DNA of 64,000 nucleotides, taken from contig NZ_QPJK01000004.1 of assembly GCF_003337555.1 (NCBI RefSeq), positions 97,221-161,220 on the forward strand, read 5' to 3'. The notes below the pieces were generated by a model. It searched no databases, was not told the origin of the DNA, and was given only the letters and a program-made list of their open reading frames with translations. Of the stretch, positions 8,524-17,119 are shown piece after piece; positions within the stretch are counted from its first letter, which is position 1, and every line of letters begins with the position of its first letter. The stretch is from Pseudorhodoferax soli. GTDB taxonomy: Bacteria; Pseudomonadota; Gammaproteobacteria; Burkholderiales; Burkholderiaceae_C. The position numbers and the translations under genes are program-made.

Positions 8524-9675
8524 ATGAACCCCTACATCGACGAAGACCTCGCGGCCATCGGCGAGCAGGCGCGCCGCTTCGCCACCGACCGCGTGGCGCC
8601 GGGCTTCCAGGAGCGCGACCGCACGCGCGTGCTGGAACGCAGCCTCATGCGCGAGATGGGCGAGATGGGCTTCATCGCGCCCGAGCTGGCCGAGGAGCAC
8701 GGCGGCCAGGGCCTGGGTGCGCTGGCCGCCGGCGTGATCCACGAAGAGATCGCGCGGGCCGACCTGTCCATCAGCTACATCAATCTGCTGGCCTCGCTGA
8801 ACGGGCAGATCCTGGCCGAGCATGGCCTGCCCGAGGTGGCACAGCCCTGGCTGCGCCGGCTCACGCGGGGCGAGGCGCTGCTGGCGATTGCGCTGACCGA
8901 GCCGCGCGGCGGCTCGGACGCGGCCAACCTCAGGCTGCGTGTGGAACGCGTGGGCGAGCACTACGTGCTGAACGGCGAGAAGACATCGATCTCGGCGGCC
9001 GACCAGTGCGATGCGGCCGTGGTCTTCGGCCGCACCGGCACGGTCGAGTCGCAGGCCCATGGCGTCACCGCGCTGCTGGTGCCCATGGACCTGCCCGGCA
9101 TCACGCGCAACCGCTTCGACTGCCACGGCCAGCGCGCCATCGGCCGCGGTTCGCTGTTCTTCGAGAACGTGCGCGTGCCGGTGGACCACCGGCTCGGCGA
9201 CGAGAACAAGGGCTTCGTGCAGGTCATGCAGGGCTTCGACTACTCGCGCGCGCTGATCGGCCTGCAGGTGCTGGCCGTGGCCCGCGTGTCGCTGGAAGAA
9301 GCCTGGGCCTACGCGGCAGAGCGCATGGCCTTCGGCAAGCCGCTGACGGCGTTCCAGGGCGTCTCGCACCCGCTGGCCGACGGCGACACCCAGGTCGAAG
9401 CCGCGCGGCTGCTGTGCCTGCAGGCGCTGTGGCTCAAGGACAAAGGCCTGCCGCACAGCGCCGAGGCCGCCATGTGCAAGTGGTGGGCGCCCAAGCTGGC
9501 CTACGACGTGGTGCACCAGTGCCTGCTGTCGTTCGGCCATGGCGGCTACGACCGCGGGCCGATGGAGCAGCGCCTGCGCGACGTGCTGGGCTTCCAGATC
9601 GGCGACGGCACGGCGCAGATCATGAAGACCGTCATCGCGCGCGCCCGCGCCGGCCGCCAGGCCGTGCCGAACTGA
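8524..9675 (+). CDS. aliB: Cyclohexanecarboxyl-CoA dehydrogenase (acyl-CoA dehydrogenase family)
   Basis: A 383-residue FAD acyl-CoA dehydrogenase. The N-terminal helical domain is followed by the FAD/substrate segment IALTEPRGGSDAANL and YVLNGEKTSIS. The C-terminal region GYDRGPMEQRLRDV aligns with the catalytic Glu region of the family and is followed by GDGTAQI. The predicted step is introduction of the 1,2 double bond into cyclohexanecarboxyl-CoA, passing electrons to ETF. The start is ATG at 8524, eleven bases after badI. Substrate assignment is by operon context; the family alone would allow other acyl-CoA substrates. Confidence 0.88.
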   Translation: MNPYIDEDLAAIGEQARRFATDRVAPGFQERDRTRVLERSLMREMGEMGFIAPELAEEHGGQGLGALAAGVIHEEIARADLSISYINLLASLNGQILAEHGLPEVAQPWLRRLTRGEALLAIALTEPRGGSDAANLRLRVERVGEHYVLNGEKTSISAADQCDAAVVFGRTGTVESQAHGVTALLVPMDLPGITRNRFDCHGQRAIGRGSLFFENVRVPVDHRLGDENKGFVQVMQGFDYSRALIGLQVLAVARVSLEEAWAYAAERMAFGKPLTAFQGVSHPLADGDTQVEAARLLCLQALWLKDKGLPHSAEAAMCKWWAPKLAYDVVHQCLLSFGHGGYDRGPMEQRLRDVLGFQIGDGTAQIMKTVIARARAGRQAVPN

Positions 9676-9698
9676 AACCAACAAGAAGGAGACAAGCC

Positions 9699-11342
9699 AT
9701 GGAATTCGATGCCGTCCTGCTGCCGCCCCGGCGCGCCGCGAGCGTGGCGCAAGGCCACTGGGCCGACAAGACCGTCAACGCGCTGCTCGATGCCGCTGTG
9801 GCCGCCCACCCTGACCGCATGGCGCTGACCGCGCTGCGCAGCGATGCGGCAGAACCGCGCCGCTTCACCTACCGCGCGTTGGCGGAGATGGCCGACCGCA
9901 TCGCCGTGGGCCTGTCGCGCCTGGGAGTGGGCCGCAATGACGTGGTGGCGATGCAGCTGCCCAACTGGTGGCAGTTCAGCCTGCTGGCGCTGGCCTGCGC
10001 GCGGCTGGGCGCGGTGATCAACCCGCTGATGCCGATCTTCCGCGAGCGCGAGCTGTCGTTCATGCTGCGCCACGGCGAGGCCAAGGTCTTCGTCGTTCCG
10101 GCGCAGTTCCGCGGCTTCGACCACGCCGCCATGGCGCGCGCGCTGCAGGCCGAACTGCCCACGCTGCAACACGTGGTGGTGGTCGGCAGCGGCGGCGCAG
10201 ACGATTTCGAGGCGCTGCTGTCCGGCCCGGCCTGGGAGAAGGAGCGCGACGCCGAGGACATCCTGCACCGCGGCCGCCCGGGGCCGGACGACATCGTGCA
10301 GCTGATCTACACCTCGGGCACGACGGGCGAGCCCAAGGGCGTGCTGCACAGCGCCAACACGCTGCTGGCCAACATCCGGCCCTATGCCGAGCGGCTGGGG
10401 CTGTCCAGCGCGGACACGGTGTTCATGGCCTCGCCCATGGCGCACCAGACGGGCTTCATGTATGGCCTCTTGATGCCGATCCTGCTGCATTGCCCGGCCG
10501 TGCTGCAGGACATCTGGGACCCGGCGCGCGCGGTGCAGGCCATCCGCGCGGCGGGCGCCACCTTCACGATGGCGTCCACGCCCTTCCTGACCGACCTGAC
10601 GCGGGCCGTGCGCGAAGGCGGCGAGGGGGTGCCCACGCTGCGCACCTTCCTGTGCGCGGGTGCACCCATCCCCGGCCCGCTGGTGCAGCAGGCACGCGAG
10701 ACGCTGGGCACCAAGATCGTCTCGGCCTGGGGCATGACCGAGAACGGCGCAGTCACGCTGATTCGGCTGGACGACGCGGACGAACGGGCCTACACCACCG
10801 ACGGTTGCCCCCTGCCCGGCGTGGAACTCAAGGTGGTGGACTTCGACGGCACGGAGTTGCCACGCGGCGAATCCGGCAAGCTCCTGGTGCGCGCGGCCTC
10901 GAACTTCGGCGGCTACCTCAAGCGCCCGCACCTGAACGGCACCGACGCCGAGGGCTGGTTCGACACCGGCGACCTCGCGCGCATGGACGCCGACGGCTAC
11001 ATCCGCATCAGCGGGCGCAGCAAGGACGTGATCATCCGCGGCGGCGAGAACATCCCGGTGTTCGAGGTGGAGTCGCTGCTCTACAAGCACCCGGCCGTGC
11101 TGCAGGTGGCCGTGGTCGCCTACCCCGACGAACGCCTGGGCGAGCGGGCCTGCGCCGTGGTCGTGCCCAAGCCCGGCCAGTCCATCGACCTGCCCGAGAT
11201 CGTGCGCTTCCTGAAGGCCGAGAAGGTGGCCGTGCAGTACGCGCCCGAGAAGCTGATCGTGCTGGACGCCATGCCGGCCACGCCGTCCGGAAAGATCCAG
11301 AAGTTCAAGCTGCGCGAGCTGGTGCAGAACGTGCCCGCGTAA
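9699..11342 (+). CDS. aliA: Cyclohexanecarboxylate-CoA ligase (AMP-forming)
   Basis: A 547-residue adenylate-forming enzyme. The ATP-binding P-loop-like motif is YTSGTTGEPKGV, the A5-type motif is WGMTENGA, the hinge reads GWFDTGDLARMDADGYIRI with SGRSKDVIIRGGENI, and the catalytic C-terminal Lys is in PSGKIQKFKLRE. It activates the carboxylic acid to its CoA thioester as the first cytoplasmic step. GGAGACAAGCC precedes the ATG at 9699. With aliB, badI and badH it would take cyclohexanecarboxylate to pimeloyl-CoA, except for the hydration of cyclohex-1-ene-carboxyl-CoA, for which no gene is present. Confidence 0.9.
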   Translation: MEFDAVLLPPRRAASVAQGHWADKTVNALLDAAVAAHPDRMALTALRSDAAEPRRFTYRALAEMADRIAVGLSRLGVGRNDVVAMQLPNWWQFSLLALACARLGAVINPLMPIFRERELSFMLRHGEAKVFVVPAQFRGFDHAAMARALQAELPTLQHVVVVGSGGADDFEALLSGPAWEKERDAEDILHRGRPGPDDIVQLIYTSGTTGEPKGVLHSANTLLANIRPYAERLGLSSADTVFMASPMAHQTGFMYGLLMPILLHCPAVLQDIWDPARAVQAIRAAGATFTMASTPFLTDLTRAVREGGEGVPTLRTFLCAGAPIPGPLVQQARETLGTKIVSAWGMTENGAVTLIRLDDADERAYTTDGCPLPGVELKVVDFDGTELPRGESGKLLVRAASNFGGYLKRPHLNGTDAEGWFDTGDLARMDADGYIRISGRSKDVIIRGGENIPVFEVESLLYKHPAVLQVAVVAYPDERLGERACAVVVPKPGQSIDLPEIVRFLKAEKVAVQYAPEKLIVLDAMPATPSGKIQKFKLRELVQNVPA

Positions 11343-11378
11343 GGGCCTGATTCCCCCAACGACCCGAGGAGACAAACC

Positions 11379-12359
11379 ATGGACAAGAAGAAGATCGCGC
11401 GCCGCAGCGCGCTGGCCGCCGCATGCCTGGCCCTGGCAGGCGCTGCCTGGGCGCAGGCGCCGGCCTGGCCCGGCAGCAAGCCCGTGCGCATCGTCGTCGG
11501 CTTCGCGCCGGGCGGCAGCACCGACGTGATGGCGCGCATCGTGGCGCAGTCGGTCGGCGAGGCCATCGGCCAGACCGTGCTGATCGACAACAAGCCCGGC
11601 GCCAGCGGCAACATCGCGGCATCGGAAGTCGTGCGCGCCGCGCCCGACGGCCACACCTTCCTGATCGCGCCGACCTCGGTCGAGACGGCCAACCCCTGGC
11701 TGTTCAAGTCCACGCTGCTGCCGTCCCGCGACCTCACGCCCGTGGGCACCATCGGCAAGACGCAGATGTACCTGGTGGCCAAGCCGCAGATGCCGGCCAA
11801 GGACGTGCGCGAACTCGTGGCACTGGCCAAGGCGCAGCCGGGCAAGCTGTCGTACGCCTCGGCCGGCACGGGCACGCCGCCGCACCTGGCCTGCGAGATG
11901 TTCAAGGCCGCGAGCCAGACCTTCGTCACGCACATCCCCTACCGCGGCGCGGCGCCGGCGCTGCAGGACGTGCTCTCGGGCCAGGCCGATTTCGTCTGCG
12001 ACCCGGGCATCGCGTTCCCGCACATCCGCACCGGCAAGGTCAAGCTGCTGGGCATCGTCAGCGCCAAACGCTCGCCCTTCTTCCCGGACGTGCCCACCGT
12101 GGGCGAGCAAGGCGTGGCCGGTGCCGACCTGGACATCTGGTTCGGCCTGTGGGCGCCCAACGGCACGCCGCCCGAGGTGCTGGCGCGCATGAACAAGGAG
12201 CTGGCCCGCGCGCTGGCCCAGCCCGCGCTGGCCAAGCGCTACGGCGACCTGGGCGCCGAACCGGTGTCGATGGAGACGGCGGACTTCCGCGCGCTGCTGC
12301 AGCGCGAGGGCAAGCAGCTGGAGACGCTGATCAAGACGCAGGGGATCACGGTGGAGTGA
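11379..12359 (+). CDS. Bug-family (TctC-like) periplasmic solute receptor
   Basis: A 326-residue tripartite tricarboxylate transporter receptor protein of the Bug family, greatly expanded in Burkholderiales. It has an N-terminal signal peptide (KKKIARRS, hydrophobic run to AWAQA) and the family signatures VRIVVGFAPGGSTDVMAR, VLIDNKPGASGNIA and the HIPYRG segment. GAGGAGACAAACC lies before the ATG. As last gene of the bad/ali operon it may bind cyclohexanecarboxylate or a related acid for uptake. No TctA/TctB membrane partners are adjacent, so it either borrows them or acts as a sensor or receptor. Confidence 0.9.
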   Translation: MDKKKIARRSALAAACLALAGAAWAQAPAWPGSKPVRIVVGFAPGGSTDVMARIVAQSVGEAIGQTVLIDNKPGASGNIAASEVVRAAPDGHTFLIAPTSVETANPWLFKSTLLPSRDLTPVGTIGKTQMYLVAKPQMPAKDVRELVALAKAQPGKLSYASAGTGTPPHLACEMFKAASQTFVTHIPYRGAAPALQDVLSGQADFVCDPGIAFPHIRTGKVKLLGIVSAKRSPFFPDVPTVGEQGVAGADLDIWFGLWAPNGTPPEVLARMNKELARALAQPALAKRYGDLGAEPVSMETADFRALLQREGKQLETLIKTQGITVE

Positions 12360-12360
12360 T

Positions 12361-12648
12361 TCAATCCCGCAAGGCCTCGATCACGGCACGTGGGTTGCGT
12401 TCGATCACGTTGAGCAAGACGAGCGAGGCGCCGTGCGGCGTGCGGTCGCCGCGCTCCCAATGGCGCAGGGTGGCGGTGGAGAAGCCAAACCTGGCGGCGA
12501 ATTCTTCCTGAGTCATCTCCACCTTGGCGCGCAAGGCCCGCACATCCACAGGCCGCGGGCGGTGCACGCGCACGCCCTGGCCGCCGTGCTCCGCATGCGA
12601 GATGGCTTCCTTCAAACCCTGCCGGATGCTGTCGAATGCCTTGCTCAT
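12361..12648 (-). CDS. HigA/NadS-type antitoxin (HTH)
   Basis: A 95-residue protein with an N-terminal segment SIRQGLKEAISHAE, which in HigA-2/NadS antitoxins wraps the toxin, and a C-terminal XRE helix-turn-helix (MTQEEFAARFGFSTATLRHW). The ATG at 12648 overlaps the toxin stop as ATGA, so the two are translated together, toxin first as in HigBA modules. It should neutralise the upstream toxin and repress the operon. It is convergent with the Bug gene, only one base apart. Further in-frame starts upstream lie inside the toxin gene and are less likely. Confidence 0.88.
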   Translation of the reverse strand: MSKAFDSIRQGLKEAISHAEHGGQGVRVHRPRPVDVRALRAKVEMTQEEFAARFGFSTATLRHWERGDRTPHGASLVLLNVIERNPRAVIEALRD

Positions 12649-13001
12649 GTCTTTCGTCCTTTCGCTTTCCACAGACTGACCAGCACCACGGTCAGGCCGG
12701 CCAGCTCATTGCGTTCCGCCTTGCTCAGGTTCGCGCGGTCGCCCTTGGCAAACAGGGTCAGCAGATACAACGGCATCTGCTCGTCATGGAAGTAGTAGAT
12801 GGCGCGGACGCCGCCGCTCTTGCCATGGTCGCCACGACCCCACCGCAGCTTGCGCACGCCGCCCGTGCCCTCCATCAGATCGCCGGCCTTGGGGTGCAAG
12901 GCCAGATAACGGATCAGCTCCTGCCGCTCCGCCACGCTGAGCAGCTTGTCTGCCTCGCGGATGAACTCCGGCAGCTCGGCCACGGTTTGCATGGCGGCCA
13001 T
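12645..13001 (-). CDS. RelE/HigB-type toxin
   Basis: A 118-residue RelE/ParE-superfamily protein, likely a ribosome-dependent mRNA endonuclease. Visible features are FIREADKLLSVAERQELIRY at the N-terminus, the segment GGVRKLRWGRGDHGKSGGVR with conserved basic residues and IYYFHDEQMPLYLLTLFAKG, all typical of the HigB-2 group. Start is ATG at 13001 (MAAMQT) or at 12992. It is the first gene of a two-gene toxin-antitoxin operon set between ordinary chromosomal genes, with no other sign of mobile DNA around it. Confidence 0.87.
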   Translation of the reverse strand: MAAMQTVAELPEFIREADKLLSVAERQELIRYLALHPKAGDLMEGTGGVRKLRWGRGDHGKSGGVRAIYYFHDEQMPLYLLTLFAKGDRANLSKAERNELAGLTVVLVSLWKAKGRKT

Positions 13002-13063
13002 TATGATCCATTGGGACGGTTACCGGCGCATGTCGCCTCTGTCGCCTCCACCAGGCCAGGCGT

Positions 13064-14248
13064 TCAACGCGGCCACAACGCCCACATCTTGAGCGGCTGT
13101 TTGAGCCGCCCGGCGAAATCCCCCGCCTCCGGCCCCCAGCCCGCGAAGTAGTCCGCCCGCACGGCACCGACGATGGCGCTGCCCGTGTCCTGCGCGAGCA
13201 CCAGCCGCGCCAGCGTGGTGACCGGCCCCTGCGAGGCCAGCCAGACCGGCGTGCCGTAAGGGATGCTCTGCGGGTCCACCGCGATCGAGCGGCCCGGCGT
13301 GAGCGCCACGCCCTGTGCGCCGCGCGGCCCGAAGCCGGCGTCGAACGGCGGCAGCGGCTCCTCGCGGAAGAACACCATGCGCGGGTTGGCCCACAGCATG
13401 TCGCGCACGCGGCCGGGGTTCTGCACCGTCCAGGCCTTGATGCCGGGCCAGGTGGCATCGCGGATGGCGCCCTGGTCGAGCAGCCAGCGGCCGACGCTCT
13501 TGTAGGGCTGGTCGTTGGTGCCGGCATAGGCCAGGCGCACCAGCTTCTGGCTGCCGTCCGCCTCGGTCAGGCGCAAGCGGCCCGAGCCCTGGATCTGCAG
13601 CACCAGCGCGTCGACCGGGTCGGCCAGCCAGGCGATCTCGCGGCCGGCAAGCTCGGCCTGGGCCTGCGGCAGCGTTTCCATCTCCTGGCGCGTGAACCAG
13701 GGCTTGCGCTGCCCCAGCGTGGCGGGCGGCTGGTAAAGCGGTATGGGGAAGGCCGCACTGGGTTGGCGCTGGGCCTCGAACATCGGCTCGTAGTAGCTGG
13801 TCAACAGGCCTTCGCTCGCGCTCTGGCCGGGCAGCGGCTGGATGCGGTAGGGCTGCAGCCGCGCGATCATCCAGGCCCGCTGCTCCTCCAGGCTGGCGAT
13901 GGACAGGCGCCGCACCTCGGCGCAAAGCTGGCCCCAGGTCTGGCCGGGGCGCTCGCAGCTGCGCATCCAGGCGTTCCAGGCTTCGTGCAATGCGTCCTGG
14001 CCCACGCCGGGCAGTTCGTTCCAGCGCACGGGAATCCATTGGCTGCGCCCGCGCAGGATCGGCGCCGGCAGCGGCGCGGTGTCGCCGGGCCAGTCGGCCA
14101 CTGGCGGCAGGGGCGGCCAGGTCGGCGCCGTGGTGGCCGGTGGCGGGCTGGGCAGGCTTGGGGTTTCGGGCCGTGGGGGTTTGCTGGAGCAGGCGGCGAG
14201 CATTCCTACAATCGCCGCGCCCACCACCCACCAGGAGAGTCGCTTCAT
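13064..14248 (-). CDS. mltA: Membrane-bound lytic murein transglycosylase A
   Basis: A 394-residue outer-membrane lipoprotein that cleaves peptidoglycan to 1,6-anhydromuropeptides. The signal peptide MKRLSWWVVGAAIVGMLAAC ends in an LAAC lipobox, followed by a Pro-rich linker. MltA-specific motifs are LLTSYYEPMFEA, VDALVLQIQGSGRL and the C-terminal 3D region with AQDTGSAIVGAVRADYF, which holds the catalytic aspartate. The ATG at 14248 was chosen because it gives a lipoprotein signal; upstream in-frame starts would not. Its start codon overlaps, on the opposite strand, the start of a small ORF (14247). Confidence 0.94.
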   Translation of the reverse strand: MKRLSWWVVGAAIVGMLAACSSKPPRPETPSLPSPPPATTAPTWPPLPPVADWPGDTAPLPAPILRGRSQWIPVRWNELPGVGQDALHEAWNAWMRSCERPGQTWGQLCAEVRRLSIASLEEQRAWMIARLQPYRIQPLPGQSASEGLLTSYYEPMFEAQRQPSAAFPIPLYQPPATLGQRKPWFTRQEMETLPQAQAELAGREIAWLADPVDALVLQIQGSGRLRLTEADGSQKLVRLAYAGTNDQPYKSVGRWLLDQGAIRDATWPGIKAWTVQNPGRVRDMLWANPRMVFFREEPLPPFDAGFGPRGAQGVALTPGRSIAVDPQSIPYGTPVWLASQGPVTTLARLVLAQDTGSAIVGAVRADYFAGWGPEAGDFAGRLKQPLKMWALWPR

Positions 14249-14378
14249 GGTCCTGATTTTGCTCGAAGCCCTGGCAGCCCTTTTGCTGCTGGTGGGCATC
14301 GTCTGGTGGACCATGTTCTCGGGCCGCGACAAGGGCGAGCTGCCGCAGGACCGCAAGCCGGACGACCCGCGCGACTGA
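14247..14378 (+). CDS. Small membrane protein, 43 residues
   Basis: The ORF encodes MVLILLEALAALLLLVGIVW followed by WTMFSGRDKGELPQDRKPDDPRD, i.e. one N-terminal membrane helix and a charged cytoplasmic or periplasmic tail. AGGAG lies nine bases upstream of the ATG at 14247, which supports translation. Its start codon shares two bases with the start codon of mltA on the other strand, so each gene's ribosome site lies within the other gene. I do not recognise the family. It is followed 66 bases later by the ABC exporter. Existence is likely but unproven. Confidence 0.5.
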   Translation: MVLILLEALAALLLLVGIVWWTMFSGRDKGELPQDRKPDDPRD

Positions 14379-14444
14379 AGCCCCTACGCGCCCTGCGTCA
14401 CACGCGGGCGGCTACAGTGCCCGGCGCCCCCCGGAGACCCTGCC

Positions 14445-16277
14445 TTGCTGTTCCGCTACTTCGAACGACTGCTTCCCCCCTATCCCGCCGCCGAGCCGGC
14501 CCTGCCGCCCAAGGGCTTCTTCGCCTTCCTGTGGGCCTGCACGGAAGGCCTGCGCGGCAAGGTGGGCTGGCTGGCCCTGCTGACGGCCGCGATGGCCGCC
14601 TTCGACGCGCTGATGTTCGCCTTTCTCGGCCGCCTGATCGACTGGCTGGGCGGCGTGCAGCCCGCGCAGCTGTGGACCGAACGCGGCGGCGCGCTGCTCT
14701 GGCTGGCCGCGGCGCTGGCGGCCAGCGTGCTGGTGGTGGCGCTGCAGACCATCGTCAAGCACCAGGTGCTGGCCATCAACCTGCCCATGCGGCTGCGCTG
14801 GAACTTCCACCGCCTGATGCTGGGCCAGAGCATGGCCTTCTACCAGGACGAGTTCGCCGGCCGCATCACCACCAAGGTGATGCAGACCGCGCTGGCGGTG
14901 CGCGACACGCTGTTCGTGCTGGCCGACGTGCTGGTCACCATGACCATCTACGCGGTGACCATCGCCGTGCTGGCCGGCGTGTTCGCGGGCGGCCTGGTCT
15001 GGCCGTTCGTGGCCTGGCTGGTGCTGTACGTGGCGGCCGCCGCGTACTTCGTGCCACGCCTGGGCAGCGTGGGCAAGGCCCAGGCCGATGCGCGCTCGGC
15101 GATGGTCGGCCGCGTGACCGACGCCTACACCAACATCATGACGGTCAAGCTGTTCTCGCACACCCAGCGCGAGGCCCAGGTGGCGCGCAGCGCGATGCAG
15201 GACTTCATCGTCACGGGCTACCGGCAGATGCGGCTGGTCAGCGCCTTCGAGATCGTCAACCACACGCTGTCCATGGTGCTGGTGGCGGGCATGGCCGGCA
15301 TGTCGCTGTGGCTGTGGTCGCGCGGCGAAGTGGGAGTGGGCGCGGTGGCGGCGTCGATCGCGATGGCGCTGCGGCTGCAGAGCATGTCGCAATGGATCAT
15401 GTGGGAGATGACCAGCCTGTTCGAAGCCGTGGGCACGGTGCAGGACGGCATCAACACGCTGAGCCGGCCGCGCACCGTGGTCGATGCGCCGGGCGCGAAG
15501 GCCTTGCAGGTCCCGCAGGGCGAAGTGCGCTTCGAGGACGTGAGCTTTCGCTACGGCCCCGACAAGCCGCCCGTCATCGACCACCTGAACCTGACGGTGC
15601 GGCCGGGCGAGCGCATCGGCCTGGTCGGCCGCTCGGGCGCGGGCAAGAGCACGCTGGTGAACCTGCTGCTGCGCTTCCACGACGTGGCCGGTGGCCGCGT
15701 GCTGGTGGACGGGCAGGACATCGCCCAGGTGACGCAGGATTCGCTGCGCGCGCAGATCGGCATGGTCACGCAGGACACCAGCCTGCTGCACCGCTCGCTG
15801 GCCGACAACATCGCCTATGGCCTGCCGGACGCGACCGAGGCCGAGATCCGCGCCGCCGCCGAACGTGCGGAGGCCTCGGGCTTCATCGACCAGCTGACCG
15901 ACCTGCAGGGCCGCAAGGGCCTGGCGGCGCACGTGGGCGAACGCGGTGTGAAGTTGTCGGGCGGCCAGCGCCAGCGCGTGGCGATCGCGCGCGTGATGCT
16001 GAAGAACGCGCCCATCCTGCTGCTGGACGAAGCCACCAGCGCCCTCGATTCGGAGGTGGAGGCGGCGATCCAGGAAAGCCTGAACCGGTTGATGCAAGGC
16101 AAGACCGTGATCGCCATCGCGCACCGCCTGTCCACGATCGCGGCCATGGACCGGTTGATCGTGCTGGACGGGAGGCAGGTCGCCGAGGAAGGTACGCACC
16201 GCGAGCTGCTCGCCCGCGACGGCCTGTATGCGCGCCTGTGGGCGCACCAGAGCGGCGGCTTCCTCGGCGAGGAATGA
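14445..16277 (+). CDS. ABC exporter, fused membrane and ATPase domains (MsbA-like)
   Basis: A 610-residue half-transporter. A six-helix ABC membrane domain occupies about residues 30-330. The ATPase has Walker A GRSGAGKST, signature KLSGGQRQR and Walker B ILLLDEATSALDS with the switch His in IAHRLSTI. It would act as a homodimer in the inner membrane, exporting a lipid, peptide or drug; the substrate cannot be told from sequence. Start is TTG at 14445 with GGAGAC upstream, a pattern seen for other genes here. It is followed by a stem-loop at 16287-16310. Confidence 0.9.
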   Translation: MLFRYFERLLPPYPAAEPALPPKGFFAFLWACTEGLRGKVGWLALLTAAMAAFDALMFAFLGRLIDWLGGVQPAQLWTERGGALLWLAAALAASVLVVALQTIVKHQVLAINLPMRLRWNFHRLMLGQSMAFYQDEFAGRITTKVMQTALAVRDTLFVLADVLVTMTIYAVTIAVLAGVFAGGLVWPFVAWLVLYVAAAAYFVPRLGSVGKAQADARSAMVGRVTDAYTNIMTVKLFSHTQREAQVARSAMQDFIVTGYRQMRLVSAFEIVNHTLSMVLVAGMAGMSLWLWSRGEVGVGAVAASIAMALRLQSMSQWIMWEMTSLFEAVGTVQDGINTLSRPRTVVDAPGAKALQVPQGEVRFEDVSFRYGPDKPPVIDHLNLTVRPGERIGLVGRSGAGKSTLVNLLLRFHDVAGGRVLVDGQDIAQVTQDSLRAQIGMVTQDTSLLHRSLADNIAYGLPDATEAEIRAAAERAEASGFIDQLTDLQGRKGLAAHVGERGVKLSGGQRQRVAIARVMLKNAPILLLDEATSALDSEVEAAIQESLNRLMQGKTVIAIAHRLSTIAAMDRLIVLDGRQVAEEGTHRELLARDGLYARLWAHQSGGFLGEE

Positions 16278-16286
16278 TCGGAACCT

Positions 16287-16310
16287 GGAAGACGCCTTGA
16301 CGCGTCTCCC
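16287..16310. terminator. Stem-loop after the ABC exporter gene
   Basis: GGAAGACGC (16287-16295) pairs with GCGTCTCCC (16302-16310) at 8 of 9 positions around a 6-base loop, ten bases after the exporter stop. There is no T-run, so if it terminates it is not a classical intrinsic terminator. It could serve both the exporter and the convergent small gene at 16315-16389. Confidence 0.5.
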
Positions 16311-16314
16311 AGGA

Positions 16315-16389
16315 TCAGCGCAGGCCGAAGAACGACAGAACGGCGATGACGACGACGACCAGACCAACGATGTAGATGACGGAGTTCAT
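16315..16389 (-). CDS. Very small hydrophobic membrane peptide, 24 residues
   Basis: An ATG at 16389 opens a 24-codon frame encoding MNSVIYIVGLVVVVIAVLSF plus FGLR, a single membrane helix. Near-identical short peptides ending in SFFGLR are, as I recall, found across Burkholderiales and other proteobacteria, which is the main reason to call it. No strong ribosome binding site is visible. Function unknown. It lies in the 215-base gap between the ABC exporter and the response regulator gene. Another palindrome, GGCGCC-GGTC-GGCGCC at 16453-16468, lies downstream of the regulator and may end its transcript. Confidence 0.5.
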   Translation of the reverse strand: MNSVIYIVGLVVVVIAVLSFFGLR

Positions 16390-16492
16390 GGTGTGAGAAC
16401 GGTTGTGTTGAAGACAGCCTGAGCATGCGCCCAAGGCCGCCCGGCCGCTGTCGGCGCCGGTCGGCGCCCGCTGTAGGACGCCTGAAGATGTT

Positions 16493-17119
16493 TCAGAGGC
16501 CGCGCAGCAGGTTGGCCAGTTCCACGGCCGACTTGACTTCCATCTTGTCGAACACGCGGGCGCGGTGCACCTCCACCGTGCGCACGCTGATCTCCAGCTG
16601 GTCTGCGATGAGCTTGTTGGGCATGCCTTCGACCACCAGGCGCATCACGTCGCGCTCGCGCTCGGTCAGCTCGGTCAGGCGCGTGCGCAGCAGCGCATCG
16701 TTGTGCTGCGCGGCCAGGGTGCGGCCCGATTGCACAAGGGCCTGCTCGATGCGGTCTACCAGCGCGTTGTCGGAGAACGGCTTCTCGCAGAAGTCGAAGG
16801 CGCCGCGCTTGACGGCGTCCACCGCGGTCGGCACGTCGGCATGCCCGGTCAGGAAGATCACCGGCAGCGCCTGGTGCAGGCCCCGCGCGACGAGCTGGTC
16901 GAAGAGCTCCAGCCCGCTCATGCCGGGCATCCGCACGTCCAGCAGCAGGCAGCTGGCCTGCGTCGGCAGGAAGCCGGCCTGCAGCCGGGCTTCGAAGGCT
17001 TCTGCGCTGTCGAATCCTTCGCTGAGCAGCCGGCGCGATCGCAGCAGCCACGACAGCGCGTCGCGCACGCCGGCGTCGTCGTCGACGATGTGGACCAGGG
17101 CGTCCTTAGGAACTTGCAT
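16493..17119 (-). CDS. FixJ/DctR-type response regulator
   Basis: A 208-residue two-component regulator. The receiver domain has the acidic pair in VHIVDDDAGVRDAL, the phospho-Asp in LLLDVRMPGMSGLEL, Thr in FLTGHAD and Lys in CEKPFSD. A LuxR-type DNA-binding domain follows (LTERERDVMRLVVEGMPNKL, SVRTVEVHRARVFDKM). It overlaps the kinase gene by 14 bases (kinase stop at 17106), so the two are a cognate pair. Related pairs (DctSR, TtrSR, FixLJ) sense C4-dicarboxylates, tetrathionate or oxygen; which applies here cannot be told. Confidence 0.92.
   Translation of the reverse strand: MQVPKDALVHIVDDDAGVRDALSWLLRSRRLLSEGFDSAEAFEARLQAGFLPTQASCLLLDVRMPGMSGLELFDQLVARGLHQALPVIFLTGHADVPTAVDAVKRGAFDFCEKPFSDNALVDRIEQALVQSGRTLAAQHNDALLRTRLTELTERERDVMRLVVEGMPNKLIADQLEISVRTVEVHRARVFDKMEVKSAVELANLLRGL

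Noticed and set aside
16453..16468. GGCGCC-GGTC-GGCGCC palindrome as a transcription factor site
   Set aside because: Short GC palindrome in GC-rich DNA downstream of a gene end; a hairpin at the transcript end is simpler, and it is not strong enough to list on its own.
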